Below, piece after piece: positions 9,747 to 11,140 of a DNA stretch of 11,140 bases (position 1 is its first letter; every line of letters begins with the position of its first letter). The translations under genes were made by a program, and so were the position numbers. This DNA is from an uncultured Prevotellaceae bacterium. GTDB taxonomy: Bacteria; Bacteroidota; Bacteroidia; Bacteroidales; Bacteroidaceae. Location: contig CAMWRK010000052.1 in assembly GCA_947176655.1 (NCBI GenBank), positions 1 to 11,140 of the forward strand, given 5' to 3'. The notes beneath the pieces were generated by a model. That model worked only from the letters and a program-made list of their open reading frames with translations, was not told where the DNA came from and ran no database searches.

Positions 9747-9826
9747 CGGGCTTCATGACGGGACTTTCACGTTGACGGCATGGTGCCGTTGTGTCAATAG
9801 GCTTCATTCATCGCGACAACACTCCA

Positions 9827-9917
9827 CTCCTCCTATGGGAAGGACTGGGTCCTGCTATTAGGAGTACAGCAGTCCTTCTATTAAGAGTACAGGAGTCCTT
9901 CCGATAGGAGGACTGGA
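9827..9917. repeat. Four imperfect 22-23-bp tandem repeats
   Basis: The units are 9827-9848 (22 nt), 9849-9871, 9872-9894 and 9895-9917 (23 nt each). They align on TCCTnCTATTAGGAG followed by an AC-x-G segment, with several substitutions per unit. The second and third units are the most alike. Each unit contains a partial dyad (TCCT ... AGGA), so the cluster can form alternative hairpins, for example AGGAC-TGG-GTCCT at 9841-9853. It is too short and has no spacers, so it is not a CRISPR array. Confidence 0.75.
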
Positions 9918-9959
9918 ACGACATAGGGACGACGCAGACGCGACATCGTGAGGTCTTGG

Positions 9960-9987
9960 CTAAAGGTTTTTGTAGACTAACCTTTAG
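9960..9987. terminator. 9-bp stem-loop between topB and the lipoprotein gene
   Basis: CTAAAGGTT (9960-9968) pairs perfectly with AACCTTTAG (9979-9987) around a 10-nt loop. The 3' flank on the plus strand is ATTTATTG and on the minus strand it is GCCAAG, so a role is more likely on the plus strand. It could end topB transcription. The T tract is poor and the distance from topB (about 213 nt) is long, so an operator is also possible. Confidence 0.4.
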
Positions 9988-10029
9988 ATTTATTGAGCAT
10001 GCCTAAAATAAACAGTCCCTTCGGTACGT

Positions 10030-10037
10030 TATCTTTG
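10030..10037 (+). promoter_or_regulatory. -7 box for the lipoprotein gene
   Basis: TATCTTTG is an exact match to the Bacteroidetes -7 consensus TAnnTTTG, 43 nt upstream of the ATG at 10081. A TTG at the proper -33 spacing is not seen, so the promoter is only partly supported. Confidence 0.5.
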
Positions 10038-10080
10038 ATAAAGGCATCTGCAATACACACCGAAACCTGTCCCACTTGTC

Positions 10081-11140
10081 ATGCTTTTCCGAAGGACATC
10101 CATAATATTTTCATGCGCTGCCATACTCCTGTTGCTGCTGACAGGATGTGGGGCGGATAACTATGCGAGAAAAGGAGAGGAGTATTATGCCATCGGAGAG
10201 TATTTCGATGCTGCCGAGGAATTCAAGAAGGCATATTCGCACACACCTGTCAAGGAAAAGGCCAAGCGTGGGGAAAGGGTCTTGAAGATGGCGGAGTGTT
10301 ACCGGCATATCGGATACAGTGCAAAGGCCGCCGGAGCATATCGCAATGCCATAAGATACAGTATAGGAGGAACGGAGACGCTCCTGCATCTGGCGCGCAT
10401 GCAGCACCGCATGGGCAAATATAACGAGGCCATACGTTATTACACCCAATACTTGGACAGTGTGCCGTCCTCTGTCGAGGCGCAGAACGGTCTGGAGGGT
10501 TGCCGCATGGCCGCTATCATGAAGAAAAAAGGCTCGCTGTACAGTATCAAGAAACTGCCTGTACTTACAAGCAGGCGTGCCGACTATGCCCCGGCCTTGT
10601 ACGGCGACGAATGGGACCAGCTGTATTTCACCACCACGCGTCCACAGGCTATGGGTAACGAGTTGAGCGGTGTCACCGGTGTGAAGATGGCAGATATTTT
10701 CTTTACCCGAAAGGACGACAAAGGAAACTGGGAAAAGCCCGAAGCCGTACAGGGGGAGGTCAACTCGGAGTATGAGGATGGTGCCTGCTGCTTCACCACG
10801 GATGGCAAGACAATGTATTTCACCCGATGCACCCATGACCCCGACTATCCGCGCTATGCCGTAATCATGTCCAGCAGCCGTAGCGACGCCGCATGGAGCA
10901 AACCACAGGAGGTGAAGATTTCTGGCGATACTTTGTCTACATACGCCTATCCGGCCATATCGCCCGACGGGAAATGGCTTTATTTCTCCAGCGACATGCC
11001 TGGCGGATACGGTGGCATGGATTTGTGGAGGATAGCCATCGATGACCACGGGCTGGCGGCACCTGAAAACCTCGGCTCTGAGATAAACACCTTGGGTGAC
11101 GAGGTATTCCCTTCGTTCAGACCTAACGGAGAGCTATATT
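10081..11140 (+). CDS. PorE-like TPR/PD40 outer-membrane lipoprotein, 3' end outside window
   Basis: The frame is open from the ATG at 10081 to the last base, giving 353 codons with no stop. The N-terminus is a lipoprotein signal: basic MLFRR, a hydrophobic run and the lipobox LTGC with acylated Cys23. Residues about 27-135 form TPR-like helices (EYYAIGEYFDAAEEFKKAY; KYNEAIRYYTQYLDSVP). From about 165 on, WD40-like PD40 beta-propeller blades appear, clearest in ISPDGKWLYFSSDMPGGYGG (293-312) followed by MDLW. This order matches PorE of Porphyromonas gingivalis and related OmpA-family proteins, in which a regulatory-like domain and a C-terminal OmpA peptidoglycan-binding domain follow. Those parts would lie beyond the window. 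PorE helps anchor the T9SS to the cell wall. Whether this protein serves T9SS or is a paralogue cannot be settled from half a gene. It stands alone after a 334-nt gap with its own -7 box. Confidence 0.88.
   Translation, partial: MLFRRTSIIFSCAAILLLLLTGCGADNYARKGEEYYAIGEYFDAAEEFKKAYSHTPVKEKAKRGERVLKMAECYRHIGYSAKAAGAYRNAIRYSIGGTETLLHLARMQHRMGKYNEAIRYYTQYLDSVPSSVEAQNGLEGCRMAAIMKKKGSLYSIKKLPVLTSRRADYAPALYGDEWDQLYFTTTRPQAMGNELSGVTGVKMADIFFTRKDDKGNWEKPEAVQGEVNSEYEDGACCFTTDGKTMYFTRCTHDPDYPRYAVIMSSSRSDAAWSKPQEVKISGDTLSTYAYPAISPDGKWLYFSSDMPGGYGGMDLWRIAIDDHGLAAPENLGSEINTLGDEVFPSFRPNGELY

Larger units (their letters stand above)
9747..10080. other. Intergenic region with tandem repeats, stem-loop and promoter box
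   Basis: This 334-nt non-coding gap lies between topB and the lipoprotein gene. It contains a small hairpin (ACGGCA 9775-9780 with TGCCGT 9784-9789, 3-nt loop) without a T tract, a cluster of 22-23-bp repeats at 9827-9917, a stem-loop at 9960-9987 and a -7 box at 10030-10037. I see no open frame of interest in it. Confidence 0.7.

Noticed and set aside
9827..9917. CRISPR array
   Set aside because: The units are contiguous and diverged, with no unique spacers, and there are no cas genes in the window.
10111..11049. A 312-codon minus-strand open frame at the right end
   Set aside because: It mirrors the plus-strand lipoprotein gene, which has a lipobox, TPR and PD40 motifs. The antisense product has none.

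Overview
The window looks like chromosome from a Bacteroidales bacterium, most likely Prevotellaceae or a relative. Four things point there. Promoter elements match the Bacteroidetes TAnnTTTG -7 type. The orphan tyrosine recombinase is of the Bacteroidetes kind. Methylmalonyl-CoA mutase is a two-subunit enzyme, as used in succinate-to-propionate metabolism. The last gene encodes a TPR/PD40 lipoprotein resembling PorE of the type IX secretion system (T9SS). The species cannot be fixed from the sequence.

Layout. 1-429 is non-coding, with a hairpin followed by a short T-run at the very start. On the minus strand, a tyrosine site-specific recombinase (430-1365) follows a small DUF1294 membrane protein (1453-1710). 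Between them, just before the recombinase start codon, lies a perfect 21-bp inverted repeat with a 12-bp spacer. A strong terminator (1861-1897) with a UUCG tetraloop closes the next minus-strand operon. That operon is the small (4102-5961) and large (1926-4097) subunits of adenosylcobalamin-dependent methylmalonyl-CoA mutase, separated by 4 nt. A well-formed Bacteroidetes promoter lies at 6004-6034.

Divergently, on the plus strand, an AspT/YidE-type transporter (6121-7824) overlaps topB, DNA topoisomerase III (7821-9746), by ATGA. A 334-nt gap (9747-10080) follows. It holds four imperfect 22-23-bp tandem repeats, a 9-bp stem-loop and a -7 box. The last gene (10081 to beyond 11140) encodes an outer-membrane lipoprotein with TPR and PD40 segments, and the window cuts it off.

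How the genes work together. The mutase interconverts succinyl-CoA and methylmalonyl-CoA. The divergent transporter belongs to a family that includes dicarboxylate and amino-acid exchangers and exporters, so a link to succinate metabolism is possible but unproven. The transporter and topB are probably cotranscribed. Most of the window is ordinary core metabolism and housekeeping. The unusual items are the inverted repeat at the recombinase, the cysteine-rich linker in the mutase small subunit, the altered TOPRIM motif of TopB, and the repeat cluster after topB. I found no convincing new multi-gene system.
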